This document shows, piece after piece, positions 24,069-36,456 of a stretch of 64,000 nucleotides of DNA. Within the stretch, counting starts at the first letter, position 1. Every line of letters starts with the position of its first letter. A model generated the notes under the pieces. It had not been told where the DNA came from. It did not search any database and saw only the letters and a list, made by a program, of their open reading frames with translations. This stretch comes from Archegozetes longisetosus. Taxonomy: Eukaryota > Arthropoda > Arachnida > Sarcoptiformes > Trhypochthoniidae. Made by a program: the position numbers and the translations under genes. The DNA is taken from contig JAEMBT020000005.1 of assembly GCA_018873245.2 (NCBI GenBank), positions 7,736,001 through 7,800,000 on the forward strand. Direction: 5' to 3'.

Positions 24069-24938
24069 TTATCCTTTAGAACGTGGAAGCAAAACATTTT
24101 GTGGGAATTGTCCTTGATAATTACCAGGTGGTTGATAGTTACAAACTATATATGTTTCATACCATTTCGAGCCCTGACCAGCACAACGCGCACATCCAAT
24201 TCTAGTGGTCGATTTCCAAACAACTTGAGTGAAATGTCCAGTTGCGGAGCTGAAGCTTGGATTATTGTAGTCGTACTTTTGATTTTCATCATACCTTTTG
24301 TGGTAAATTGTAAAATTTTGTAGTTAACTGGAAAATAAAAGTCATCATAAAGAGTTAAATACCACGATTTGACGGCAGCGGCTCCAGTACTCATGACTTG
24401 GCGAGAATAACCTCCCCAATACAGGTTTTCTCCATATCCTGATGCCAGACCAGAGTGTCCGGCACTCAGTCCTTCACTTTGTGATCTCGAACTACATCGA
24501 GTCTTAGCATATGCTACAATCTGAATAATTATGACATTAATCCAAAATCTTAGCTATAATTCACATGATTTAAACACTTTTTATCAGAGGATCAGTAATA
24601 TTAAAAAGTTATTAAACATAAGTATTCTTACGATGGAAAACTTTGTTTTACTTCGCTTTACTTACGCTCTTATCTATAGTGATAGGATGACTGCTATGGA
24701 GTGCCCTGTACTTGTTATGAGCCTGAAGACATTCATTCTGGAAATTGTCATCTGTCTTATCAGGAAATGCTGATCTGCCCCAACACACTTTCCAATGAGA
24801 ATAAATCAAGTTATAAAATTTAAATTTTAATTATCGCATTTTATGAGTTCGAAATAATGAAAGGCTACACAATAATTCTTATGAATTGAAAAACTTACCA
24901 GTGATTAGTACCGAAATAATAATCAATTTCAAAGTCAT
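24069..24938 (-). CDS. CAP-superfamily secreted protein, type A, diverged paralogue
   Basis: Exons 24899-24938, 24666-24787, 24363-24520 and 24069-24294 encode 181 aa with no lesion. It is the most diverged type A copy: signal sequence [13 protein letters not shown], His-Pro in place of Pro-Pro after the HN helix, D-K-S at the exon 2 end instead of D-Q-N, GGYS for GGNS, NPSF for KPGF, and a LPRSKG tail. The CAP residues H37, E85, E110 and H127, all six Cys and the [12 protein letters not shown] signature are unchanged. Intron 2 is also distinct. Purifying selection on the core is suggested but not measured. Probably secreted. Confidence 0.92.
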
Positions 24939-24986
24939 TTTGTTTCAGGTTAGACTTCAAGTAAAGCTTAAACTGGATTTCTGTCG

Positions 24987-24994
24987 CTTTTATA
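24987..24994 (-). promoter_or_regulatory. TATA box of CAP gene at 24069
   Basis: TATAAAAG on the minus strand, 49 bp upstream of the ATG. Confidence 0.7.
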
Positions 24995-25909
24995 GTTTTA
25001 GGTTCAGAATTAGAGTAGTATTAGCAAAAGTATTGTTGTTTTTTGAATTCGCAGCTTTGAGTCATTAATAAAGCTTTTTTGAAACAATATTCTAATCAAT
25101 TATCTGTCTTCTATAGTTCAAGTGTTTTCTGAGAGAATCAGAGAATTAAATTCGTTGTTTTTTGTAAGAATAGGATATAAGCAAACGATTGTAAATATAC
25201 TTTTATGATTGATTATTAAACAATTGTGAATTATTTTTGTAAAATTAATTACTTGAAGAATTCAAACCACAGCAACTAATAAAACGTCAGATGAAAACGT
25301 CATCAAACAATTTTGCTGTTTTCTCATATCTATTATTATAAAATTGAATTTTAGAATAAATTTTAGGATCTGTTAAACTTTTGTTAGTTTGTTGGTTTGA
25401 TTAATCTAATTATGTTCTCAATCGAACAACTTTACAAACTTAAATAAAATCCAAATAATTTCAAAACTAATTCAAAACATATTTATCTGAAATTTTGCTA
25501 TAAAGATCTACATTCTTTTATATGAAAATCGAGTGACAATCATTATTGCCTAGATGATAAGAAATTTAAAAAATGAAATACATCGAATTTTTTTCATTTT
25601 AAAATCAATTTTATTTAATTATTTTGAATTGAAAGTTCATTGAACTATATAACTATAGTTGGATCTCCAAACAACTTTAGTGAATTAACTGCTTCCATAA
25701 ATTCTTTGCTGCTATACAGCAAGTTTGTATTGAGTATTTCTGACGATTTTTCAAATAATTAAAAATAAGTTTAAAAATTTTTGATAATTTTTATTGAATT
25801 GGTTTATTAATTACTCAGAAATTAAAGAAACCAGTCAATATTTACTATGAATCAAATCAGTTTTATTTGATTACTTCAAATTTAAATTACATTGACCAGG
25901 AGAACTTGA
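24995..25909. other. Intergenic between two type A CAP genes
   Basis: Resembles 5331-6000 but diverged. At about 25655-25690 a stub of CAP exon 4 (FTKVVW on the minus strand) is fused abruptly to the 3' flank of the next cassette, marking a duplication breakpoint. Confidence 0.6.
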
Positions 25910-26764
25910 TTATCCTCGAGAACTTGGACGCAAAACATTTTGTGGGAATTGTCCTTGATAATTACCAGGTGGTTGATAGTTACAAACTATATATGTTTCA
26001 TACCATTTCGAGCCCTGACCAGCACAACGCGCACATCCAATTCTAGTGGTCGATTTCCAAACAACTTGAGTAAAATGTCCAGTTGCGGAGCTGAAGCCTG
26101 GATTATTGTAGTCGTACTTTTGATTTTCGTCATACCTTTCGTGATAAATTATTGAAACTTGAAGTTAACTGAAAAATAATAATTATCAGAAATATTTAAA
26201 TACCACGACTTGATGGCATCGGTTGCACTACTCATGACTTGGCGAGAATTGCCGCCCCAATACAAGTTTTCTCCATATCCTGATGCCAGACCAGAGTGTC
26301 CGGCACTCAATCCTTCACTTTGTGATCTCGAATTACACCGAGACTTGGCATACGCTACAATCTAAATAAATATCAATTCATGTTAAGCTGTAATCTTACT
26401 TATAATTCATATAATTTAAACACCTTTAGTGCAAATCAGAGATTAAACACGAGTGTTTATAATTTAGTAATCTTTCACTTCGATTTACTTACGTTCTGAT
26501 CTATAGTAACAGGAGGACTGTTATGGATTGCTCTGTACTTATTATGAGCTTGGAGACATTCATTCTGGAAATTGTCATCTGTCTTATCAAGAAATGCTGA
26601 TCTGCCCCAACACACTTTCAAATAAGAATAAATCAGTTATTAAATTCAAATATTAATAATCATTTTTTATGAATTCTAAATAATGAAAGGTTACACATTA
26701 ATTCTTATAACTTGAAGGACTTACCAGCGATTAGTATCGAAATAATGACCAACTTTAAAGTCAT
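25910..26764 (-). CDS. CAP-superfamily secreted protein, type A, complete
   Basis: Exons 26725-26764, 26493-26614, 26204-26361 and 25910-26135; 181 aa, all frames open. Nearly identical to the gene at 4402, including VCWGR, but with Leu for Pro in SAFLD (residue 22). H37, E85, E110, H127, six cysteines and both CAP boxes are kept. The promoter has lost the ATTCAG repeat seen just upstream of the ATG in copy 1 but keeps its TATA box. Probably secreted; function unknown. Confidence 0.91.
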
Positions 26765-26823
26765 TTTGATTAGTAAATGAAGTAGATTAGACTTCAAGTA
26801 AAGCTTAAACTGGATTTCTATCG

Positions 26824-26832
26824 ATTTTTATA
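26824..26832 (-). promoter_or_regulatory. TATA box of CAP gene at 25910
   Basis: TATAAAAAT on the minus strand, 60 bp upstream of the ATG. Confidence 0.7.
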
Positions 26833-28456
26833 GTTTTCGATTCAGTGCTAGGGTAAAAGTGTTGTTCATTTCAAAGAATCTACAGCTTGGAGTCAATAAC
26901 AAAAAATTCTTGAAACAATATTCGAATCAGTTATTTGTTTTCTAAAGTTCAGATGTTTTCTGATAAAATGAGAGAATTGAATGAATTTTACCATTTTTAT
27001 CAGAATAGGATATAAATAAACGACTGCAAATATTTTATGATTAATGTTTGAGTAATTGCGAACCACCTATGTATAATAAGATACTTGGAGTATTCGAACC
27101 ATAGTAACTAATAAAACGCCAGATAAAAGAGTCATTAAACAATTTTGTTATTTTATCATATCTATTATTATAAAATTGAATTTTATCATCAATTTTAAGA
27201 TATGTTAAACTTTTGTTATCTTGTTGGTTTGATTAATCAAATTATGCTCTCAATCGAACAACTTTACAAACTTAAATAAAATCCAAATAATTTCTAAATT
27301 AATTCAAAAACCAATTTATCTGAAATTTTTCTTTAAAGATCAACATTCTTTTATATGAAAATTGAATTATAATCATTATTGTCTAGATGATAATGAATTT
27401 GAAAAAATAAAATAAACTGAATATTTTTCATTTTCAAATCAATTTTATTTAATTATTCTGAATTGAAAGTTCATTAAACTATATAACTATATTTTGATCT
27501 CTAAACAACTTGAGTGAAGCATCCTGATTCTGGACTGAACCTCCAATCAGAATATTTTTAGCCTTCAATTCCATCGTACTGTTGCCATAAAATATTAACT
27601 AATGGTAAATGGGAAACATTAAAATTCGACTTTGTTCGATGCCATGAGTCATAAGTTATTAGCATTAAGACGACTGATTAAGCTTTTAAAGTCGCCAAAG
27701 TTTGATCTTTTTAAGATCACTAGCACTTCTATTTTTTAACACTTATATTTAAAAGTTAATTTAATGTTAGTTCAGTTAAATTCTAAAGCACAATCAGTCA
27801 ACTTAGAACAAAGCTGTATTATGAAGTTTAAAAAAACATAACTACTTAATATTAGAGTCCCGATTTGCTTATTTTTATTAAAAATTAGAGTGAAAATAGA
27901 ATAATTTCGTATAAATACAACTAATACGGCTAAATCTATGAAAGATATAAGAAAGTTAAAGTCTAATATGATAATTAGGTTAGGCTAGGTTAAGTTCAGT
28001 CATTTTAGAGCAGTTTCACTACCGGTAATCATAATTTGAAAATGATCACCAGTTATTCCTATAATATGCTTTATTTACGGATAAACCTATTAAAGCTAGA
28101 TCATGTTGATCCCTAAATAAGATTTTAGTAAATCATAGTTTATCCACAAAAAATCAATCAAGAAATATATTAGGTGGACTCATCAATGGCTAGAGGGTAA
28201 GAATGTTTAAAAACTTCCGACGCCAATTTGTCATTGAATGTTGAATTTATGTATATTACTTAAACTGTTTATTGGTGTATACAGTGTTGGCATATACTTT
28301 ATTAGATTCAAGGGTTGTACATAGAGCGGAAGAAGGAAGTAGCCTATAGTACAAAATGTCCAAATATATTTCATGAAAAATTCAAAATTTATTAATCTTC
28401 GAATGAACTTTATTTAATTATTTCAAAATAAGATTTGTTTTCATCAAAGAATTATA
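26833..28456. other. Intergenic space inside CAP cassette 3
   Basis: Colinear with 5331-6951; only the exon 4 relic (27495-27579) is gene-derived. Confidence 0.65.
27495..27579 (-). pseudogene. CAP exon 4 relic with TAG stop
   Basis: Third copy of the relic with GCFTQVV and a TAG at the Trp codon. Confidence 0.7.
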
Positions 28457-29324
28457 TTATCCTGTAGAACTTGTAGAATTTGGAGGCAACACATTTGTTG
28501 AATATCCTCCCTGAACATTACCAGGAAGCTGATAGTTACAAGCTATATATGTCTCAAACCATTGCGAGCCACGACCACCACAACGGGCACATCCCAATTC
28601 TGGTCGTCCACTTCCAAACAAGCGCAGTGAAGTGTCCGGTTTGCGAACTGAAGCCAGGATTCGAATAATTGTATAATCTATTTTCGGCATACCTTTCAAA
28701 CAATTACTTAAATTTAATCAAAAGGTACACTCATTAGAATTATTAAAAAATACCAGTTAGATACTGCTTGGTTACACGAAGCCACAGCATTACCAGTAGT
28801 ACCGAACCAAAACAGGTTTTCTCCATAACTTGTAGACAGACCAGAGTGTTCGGCACTCAATCCTTCACTTTGTGATCTCGAACTGCATCGAGTCTTAGCA
28901 TATGCTACGATCTAAACAATAGTCAGTTCATACTAAGTCGTAGTTTAAGATAACATTCAAATGATTCGAATATTTCTTATAATTGAGAGAATCAGTTCTC
29001 AAATAATTGATGAAACAAATGATTTTGAGATGGAAAAAGTTGTTTTGTCACAACATCTACTTACGTTTTGATCTAATGTAAGTGGAGGAGTTGCATGAAT
29101 TGCCCGAAAGTCATTATGAGTCTTAACACAATCATTGAGGAAATTGTCATCTGTTTCATCAGGAAACGGTTCTCTGCCTGAACACAATTCCACTGTAAAA
29201 CAAATTAGAGTTTTAAACTTTTGTTTTATCAAATGCAAGCATACATTAAATTATACAATAACTCGTATGATTTGAAAAACTTACCAGTGATTAGTATCGA
29301 AATAATAAACAAATTGAAAATCAT
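28457..29324 (-). pseudogene. CAP-superfamily secreted protein, type B, frameshifted
   Basis: Exons 29285-29324, 29065-29192, 28754-28911 and 28457-28692. It has the same extra G (28593-28595) as the copy at 6952, so these two share a lesion or an artefact. The rest of the coding sequence is open and splice sites are canonical. Its SSTG tail matches the palindrome copies rather than the SPTG tail of copy 1. Confidence 0.85.
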
Positions 29325-29372
29325 TTTGATTCAGTACAAACTTGAAGAATAACTTAATTTGGATTCGTTTCT

Positions 29373-29381
29373 CTTTTTATA
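29373..29381 (-). promoter_or_regulatory. TATA box of CAP copy at 28457
   Basis: TATAAAAAG on the minus strand, 49 bp upstream of the ATG. Confidence 0.7.
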
Positions 29382-29708
29382 GTTTTCTACTGAGTTTTTG
29401 ACAGTACAACAAATGTATTCTACAGAATCCACACCTTAAATTGATTCATATCAAATTGTCAAATATTTATTAATTGTTTAATATGCAGGCTTTTCTGACA
29501 AAATAAATAAATTGCATAAATTTAGGTCTTCAGAATCGAAAACAAATAAATCGTTATTAATATATTTTTATGATTAATGTTTAACCGATTGTCAAATATT
29601 TTTGTGCAGTCAAATACATTAGTATTTAGAGTATAATATCTACAAAACTTAAATATACTGATTATTTATTGATTTTGATCACATGATTTAATTTTGAAAT
29701 TAATTTCT

Positions 29709-29852
29709 TCACTTGTAGTGCTTTCTGTTTGGAAATTTGACTACAGTTTTGGGAGACATTTTAATCTTCTGTTCATCTCTTCCGGTCACTACAACGTCAG
29801 CCCCAAAAGATGCCATGTTTATGACAATTCCTTCACCAATGCCTGAACTCGA
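29709..29852 (-). pseudogene. SDR exon fragment, second copy
   Basis: The same 48-codon open stretch as 13008-13151, with SSGIGEG, MASFGADVVVTGRDE and a TGA end; a few amino acids differ. It sits at the outer edge of cassette 3. Confidence 0.75.
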
Positions 29853-29941
29853 ATAAGAAAATCACGATTTTAAATACTTTGTTTAGATATTAAAGACTTT
29901 TAAGAAAAAAATGTTGCAGTCTAAAACTATGCTATACATAA

Positions 29942-30238
29942 TCTCTGATCTACAGTAAGAGAAGGACTGCTATGGAGTGCTCCGTAATTACAGTGTTTTT
30001 CAGTTCAATTTTGATCTATTGCATTGCTATTTGTTATGTAAACCCAAACCCTGTCCAACCGGTAGCTCCCGGTTTTCAGCAGATAAGCAACCGGTTTTCA
30101 TAAGAATTAAACTAAGTACACAAATAGCAATGCAATAGATTAAAATTGTACTGAAAAACACTGTATTATGAGCTTGGAGACATTCATCCTGGAAGCTGTC
30201 ATCTGTTGTATCAGGAAATGCTGATCTGCCCCAACACA
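29942..30238 (-). pseudogene. CAP exon 2 relic interrupted by a MITE
   Basis: On the minus strand [20 protein letters not shown] leads to LQAHN, then the MITE 29991-30163, then the rest of exon 2 (about 29942-29990). The 5' part is still open and reads on into the MITE. Exon 1 and exon 3 are absent, so expression is unlikely. Confidence 0.75.
29991..30163. mobile_element. CAGTGTTTTTCAG MITE inside CAP exon
   Basis: 173 bp with perfect ends and TA at 29989-29990 and 30164-30165. The uninterrupted relics at 2814 and 12355 (GTAATTATTATGAGC) show the empty TA site. Confidence 0.93.
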
Positions 30239-31015
30239 CTTTCCAATGAAAATAAAACAAGTTATAAAATTACCAATTTCGGACAAAAGATAGCTCATAA
30301 GCACGAATTTATGAATTTTGGTCAATCTTATTGTGACATAGATTAATGCCAAATCAAAAATATCTTCATCTTACTTCCTCAGATCGCACCCTTCCCCAGT
30401 TAGTCACATTGAAGTCAAACACATTTGACTCAGCGTTCATTCTGTTGTGTGAAAACTATCAACGATTTGAACCTGAAATTTGTTTAATCAAAGGCTTATG
30501 CATTTCAAAGTTGAGTTCAAATACTTATTATTTTCACTTATAGTTTGTCAGCGAACGAGAAATGTCTGTACAGAAATAACTAACAGAACTGTACACAAAA
30601 CTTACTTATCAGTTCAATTGAGATTATTTTTTTCATTCAGACTTCGTCCGACAGACCGTTAGAATCTCTGAAAGTTGGTTCAGTCATTTAGTTTATATCA
30701 CGAAGAAATGCTTATCTCACAAAACTAAATTCACTCTTGCCGTACTTGAACTTTAGATACAAATGTCACGCTTAAGGTTTTCTTAACTTCATAAATGCTG
30801 TTTAATAAAAGAAAATATTTGATTTATATGAGATATTTGTACATTTGATTTAACTGAAATAAAGTAATGGAAGTCAACTTTTAATCAGTCCAACAAAATA
30901 ATAGTTATTGTAAATATTGAGGCATAAATGAAAACTTTGCAAAGTTGTTAAACTTATGAATTTGATTTGTAACAAGTTTAGAGTATTATAATGAATGAAT
31001 TTTTAACTTTTACAG

Positions 31016-32052
31016 CGAAGTTAATGTGTCGATGATACCTGGTTATGTCAAATATTTAGTTAACAATAATGTGGATGGAGTTTATATTATTGGAACTACT
31101 GGCGAAGGATATAATCTGACCAACGATGAAAAGTTAGCTATAGCTAAGGCTTGGCGTGAAGCGATTGATGAACAAAATGCAAATTTGTTGGCAGTGATCA
31201 ACGTGACATCAACTTGCGTTAAAGAAGCGCTTCAACTCTCAAAGCAAGTCGAGAGCTTAGGGTATGATGCGATTGCTGTTTTACCGCCCAATTATTATAA
31301 ACCAACTTCTGTTGATGATTTGATCAATTACCTCAAACTATTTGGAAACGCAGCGCCTAATACTCCCTTACTTTACTACCACATCCCATTCATGGTCGGA
31401 GAATTTAATTGTAAGATATTTTCTTTAGACTATTTGTTTGAAACATTATTTGAAAATTTTGTTCATTAGTTGATGTCGTTAATCTTGTTGAGGAAGGATT
31501 AAGACAAATACCACAATTCGCGGCTATGAAAGTAATTGATTTGCATTAATTTGACCTGAAATTAACGTTTTCTAAACTCAATTTTTCATGTTTATTACAG
31601 TTCACTGACAACAATGTCATCAGATTTTCACTGCTGCAGAAGAATTTTAAGGATAATTTCAAAATATTCTGTGGTTTTGATGAGGTATTCAAACAATTTA
31701 GTAATTCATAGATATATTTGATAAGAAAAGTATAAATTGATATGAATTTGATTTTCATGTAATTTAGGTTTTATTGACTGCGTTCACTTCAGTTGAATGT
31801 AATGCAGGAATTTGTGCGCTTTTCAATTTGCCAGAAGTTGTTAATTGTTATAAGAAAATCATATCATCGGTTGAAAAACTAGATCTGAAGACTGCTCGCA
31901 AAGAACAGAATAAAATAATTGATGAATGCCTTAAGCATAAGACAACTGGAAATTTCTTCTTATCGATTAAGACTACTTTCAATTCTAATGTAAAACCTCT
32001 TAAACTGGACTTTGGATATCCGAGACCTCCCATTTACTATCATTATAATTAA
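31016..32052 (+). pseudogene. 5'-truncated N-acetylneuraminate lyase/DHDPS-like copy
   Basis: Exons 31016-31410, 31470-31531, 31601-31684 and 31768-32052 are open and match exons 2-5 of the complete gene at 45771-48632 almost base for base. Exon 1, with the start codon and first TIM-barrel strand, is absent because the arm ends at 30404, upstream of exon 2 but short of where exon 1 would lie. GTTGEG, YYHIP and the Schiff-base Lys (AMKFTD) are kept. Without another first exon it cannot make a normal enzyme; a new start in the intron-derived flank cannot be excluded. Confidence 0.85.
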
Positions 32053-34816
32053 ATACAAATAAGTTTTGGTGCACACCTTCTATGAATTAAATATTTGTAT
32101 TTTGATTAAAAGAGATCTAAATCTTAAATAAAACTTGTAAGTCTCAGACTTACAGTCATCAATTGAATTCTATGAACAATGTAATAAGATAGAAATAATA
32201 TTTGTAAAAGATTGGGTTAAGCAGAGGTTTGAAATTTCTTTAATTTGTAAAGCATTCATTTTTTATTATTGCATTTGAAGATAGGTTTACAGTTTGGGCA
32301 CTTAATTTGCACTTTCTTTTTAGCTGAGCGCAATTTTGAAAGATTTGAAAGCACTACTTATGTATGAAAGCGGTCAATTCTGAAATCAAATTAATCGCTT
32401 CAATCAGAGTCAGTTTTTTATTCGATTTTTTCTAGGAGTTCACACAAAACTTCTATGTAAATCTTGTACTGGCCATCATCATATCGTTGAATAAATCTAT
32501 TTCATTTTTAGCTTTTCCATCAATATTGGAGAATAGTCAGTGGCGAAGCCAAAGGTTCAGCGGAGTGTACAAAGTTCGAAGTTCAGAGTGCACTCACCAT
32601 ATTAACATTGATCGAATATATTTTTTCGACTAAAACATATTTTGTCAAAGTTTTAAATTTGAGTTATAATGCATTCTTACCTTATTTTGTAGCAGCTATT
32701 GCAACAAATTAATAAAGTTATAAATTCTGAAATGTAGCAATCTCTTAAAAATTAGCAAGAGATTTGAATCGAGGCTGCCTGTACATCTTCGGCACCCACT
32801 AGCTTCGTCACTCAGAATAATAAGTAATTTAATTTAAAATAATTTAATAATTACGAAATCGAACTGAATCACAGATGGTAATTATTTTGAAATTCTTCAT
32901 TTATGCTTGCGATTATCGTATTTCGTGTTCATATTTTACAACATGTGAATTATATTAAATTTGAATCAATGAATTACAAATCAAATGAAATATTCGAAAA
33001 ATTTCAGTTAAATAATATATTTATTTAAGTTTTATTACAATTTTCTCTGGAGAAAAAGTTAAAAATAATCAAGTGTTGAACCAAAATTTCATTTCATTAT
33101 CTACATTATTAGATGAGGCTTGCGATCAATCAAACCATCTCTTGTTCATTTTTTGCCCTAAGTCTCTATATCTCATTAAGGCGTTCGAGTAACCGAAAAG
33201 TTTGATTAATAGCTTGTGAAATATTGCGAGATTCACTTTCAAATATTACAAATCATAATAGAATTGTGTAAACATACAAACTAACTCGTTTATTGCAAAA
33301 ATGCTGAAAAAATATTTGGTTGACGTGGTATTTTCAAACACATAATCAAAGACACAAACAGAATCTCAATTATTACAGTATTTTTCTTTCTATTGCTTTT
33401 GAAGGAGTGGTAAATAACTTTGACGACTCGGCCGTCGCCCACAAATAACAATAAAACTTTGTCGAAACACAGCAAACAGTGCAGGGCTTTAAGCTAAATA
33501 TTGTCACAACTTCTACTGACAACCTTGTGAACCTAAACCACTGTTCAACTTATCGATAATCAGTTTTCGTATTTCATTACTTATTCTCTGGTTAGTCCTC
33601 TTTTGACCCAAAACTATATTCATATTAATCTCTTCAATAACTCACCGTTTTAAAATGTGCAAAATATACACTAGTTTTGGTCATAAAGTTTGAATAATGA
33701 ATTCAAACTTCGACATCAGTGTCACTTATCAATAATTGTGAGCCACTGTATTTCACTTTCTTTTCGAGTCATTTTGATAACAGTTTCAAACAACAATTTT
33801 CTCTTATTTTGAATAATTTTCAAAAATTGTTTGAGATTATCTCGTTTTTCAATATAAAAAGACTTAACAGTTAATAAAAATATTACTTTTAAGGCCTAAG
33901 GCATCACTAATTCTCTCTTCAAATAAACAGTTATTGAGTTAATTTCAGTTTAAAGTGAATTTTATTTTAAAAACAATGATTCACAAACAAGCAATGCATC
34001 TCATCATTCAATTCTATAGATGTAATCTAGTGCCTATTTTGCTAACATATGAGAAACAGTTCAATATTCATTACCATTTTACGGTTAATACTATTTTTGC
34101 TCTATTAAATAAATAAGCTTCAATTCAAATGAGCCGAGCTTGAAGCTCGAGCTTATAAGCTCAAACACAGCTAAAATTGGGCCTCAAGTGCAGCTCAGTT
34201 CACAGCTAGCTTGTGCTCTTCACTAATTAAACAAAATAAAATGTTCACCAATGACCATTTTCAAGTCTTTAGGAATAATATCGCTTTAGATGTCTCCAAA
34301 ATTAGATAACTCATAAATCAAATGACATTTTATAATTAGACATATAGGAGTCATTTAACAAAAGTATGAAAGAGCGCACTAAAAAGTGTATAGCTACAGA
34401 AGGAGATCGAATTGAATTCTCATTTCTTTTTAGCTGTAATAATTAGAATCAAATGCATTCTTGTGATGAATTTCAGGTCAAAATATTGTAATTTTCATTG
34501 AAAGCTTGACACTTACCTTTTCCGGATTTTTTTGTCGTGAGGTATATATACTTTTAATAAAGTTTTGAGTTGTGACTCAAAAAGACTTAACTGTATGTCG
34601 AATTTAAATTTTGAAATAACATTCCTTTACCGTATGAATTTCAATGAGTTCCCAGTTAGTTCATAAAATTATGATACAACTATTCTACTTTATATTCTTC
34701 TCTAGATCAGGTAAGATTGAGTTAGTTTGGTAGTATTGTATTGGGTTTGGTTAGATGTTTGCGCTCCGATATTTGTGAACAAGTGGAATGTCTTAAATTA
34801 ACTATAAATTATTTAG
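32053..34816. other. Palindrome arm, non-coding
   Basis: No gene found. Positions 32815-33105 match 12490-12800 (inverted), and about 34130-34215 is AGCTC-rich with a hAT-like TAGTGAAGAG end when read inverted. The rest is unassigned. Confidence 0.5.
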
Positions 34817-35095
34817 ATCATAACCTGTGCAAATCTCAGTATCACAACAACTAAATGAAGAACACGTTGGTCTGGTACAAGAATGTATATAAAATTTGCT
34901 GAGAGTCGGAAACCCAATTCAAATCGTAAGGTATTGTGTAGAAGTAATGAAATATAAGATAAAGCAGATATAAGTTTTTCTAAAATTTGACTATTAATCA
35001 TTTATATGAAAGGCATAAAATTGAAAACAAAAATATTTAAGTGCAGGTTTCATTCTAAAACGGAACACTTCACTGAAGTTGTTTGAAAATCGTAA
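34817..35095 (+). pseudogene. Degenerate CAP relic (exons 3 and 4)
   Basis: Exon 3 remains (about 34817-34960, QQLNEEHVGLV aligned to [12 protein letters not shown]) and exon 4 (about 35043-35095, EHFTEVV then a TGA for W). Same relic as 9200-9510. Confidence 0.62.
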
Positions 35096-36399
35096 AAACA
35101 ATTAATGAGTTTGTTGCTATAATTTAGGCTGGAAGCAGTGAAAAACTTGTCGTTAATGAGTGTGAAACCCCACAAAACTTTGTGAGACGATTCCAACAAA
35201 AGCTTTTATATATCTTCTATTTTAGTTCTATAGGATAGTAGAATTCTCTAGTTCAGTGAAATTTGAGTTAGAAATAGTTGAATGAAGTTCATTTAAAAAT
35301 AACAAATATTCAATTTGTTTGATTTCTTAAAATTGTTTGTAACAGTTGTCATTTTATTCTTGTACTAAATAATAATATCAGAATTAAGCTAATCATCAAT
35401 GTTATTAAGGCTAATGAATCTTTGTGCTCACAAACCAAATATAATTACAAAGCCGAAATATATACAAAGAATGAAAAATAAAGTAAATGAGGATATCAAA
35501 TTTTAGTAAAATTGAAATGAGCATAAAATGAATAGTTTTGAGGAACGGCCGGCAAATCATAATTTAACGCACTCTTCAATTACGTTATAGTTATTTGATG
35601 TTTTCGGTCGAATGTAGCTTAACTAAAAACATTAGGAATAAAGATCTTATAAGATGTTAAGTTCTTCGTCATAAGAATATTATTTAGAAATTACTTTAAT
35701 CTCAATATTCAAACAAAGATAATGATAAAAACGAAATTTGATACATTAATTAATTTAAGAGAAAATATTGGTCAACAGTTAACAAATGGCAGTCTATTTT
35801 GATATATTGAGAAAAATTGTGTCAAACGTTTCAAACGACATCAATAAATAATTGTATCGATTAAATGTATCGGTTGTATATTCCATTTGCGAAACATCAT
35901 TCAATACACGATCAGAAGTTATAACACAAACCAATTATTCAAAATGAGATAAATGGCTTATTTTTCCTATCGTAAGAACTTTTATGACTTTATTCTAATT
36001 TGAAAATAATTTCTATTTAGAACATAATTAGAATAAAAAATAAACTAAACAAATGAAATTTTAATTAATCCTAAAATTAATTTCAAAATTGAATCATGTG
36101 ATCAAAATTAATTAATAATCAGTTTACTTAAGTTTTTGTAGATATTATACTCTGAATACTAATGTATTTGACTGCACAAAAATATTTGACAATCGGTTAA
36201 ACATTAATCATAAAAATATATTAATAATGATTTATTTGTTTTCGATTCTGAAGACCTAAATTTATGCAATTCATTTATTTTGTCAGAAAAGCCTGCATAT
36301 TAAACAATTAATAAATATTTGACAATTTGATATGAATCAATTTAAGGTGTGGATTCTGTAGAATACATTTGTTGTACTGTCAAAAACTCAGTCGAAAAC
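35096..36399. other. Upstream flank of CAP copy, non-coding
   Basis: Matches about 7869-9200 inverted. No gene seen. Confidence 0.6.
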
Positions 36400-36408
36400 T
36401 ATAAAAAG
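36400..36408 (+). promoter_or_regulatory. TATA box of CAP copy at 36457
   Basis: TATAAAAAG, 57 bp before the ATG; the right-arm partner has one A fewer. Confidence 0.7.
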
Positions 36409-36456
36409 ACAAACGAATCCAAATTAAGTTATTCTTCAAGTTTGTACTGAAACAAA

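Larger units (their letters stand above)
25690..29708 (-). repeat. CAP A-B cassette, copy 3
   Basis: Same orientation and order as copy 1: type A 25910-26764, exon 4 relic 27495-27579, type B 28457-29324. It ends at the SDR exon fragment. Confidence 0.75.

Noticed and set aside
4432..26155. Repeated 71-74 aa open stretches starting [11 protein letters not shown] opposite CAP exon 4 (also at 497 and 16713)
   Set aside because: Antisense or out-of-frame to real CAP exon 4. They persist only because the exon copies are nearly identical.
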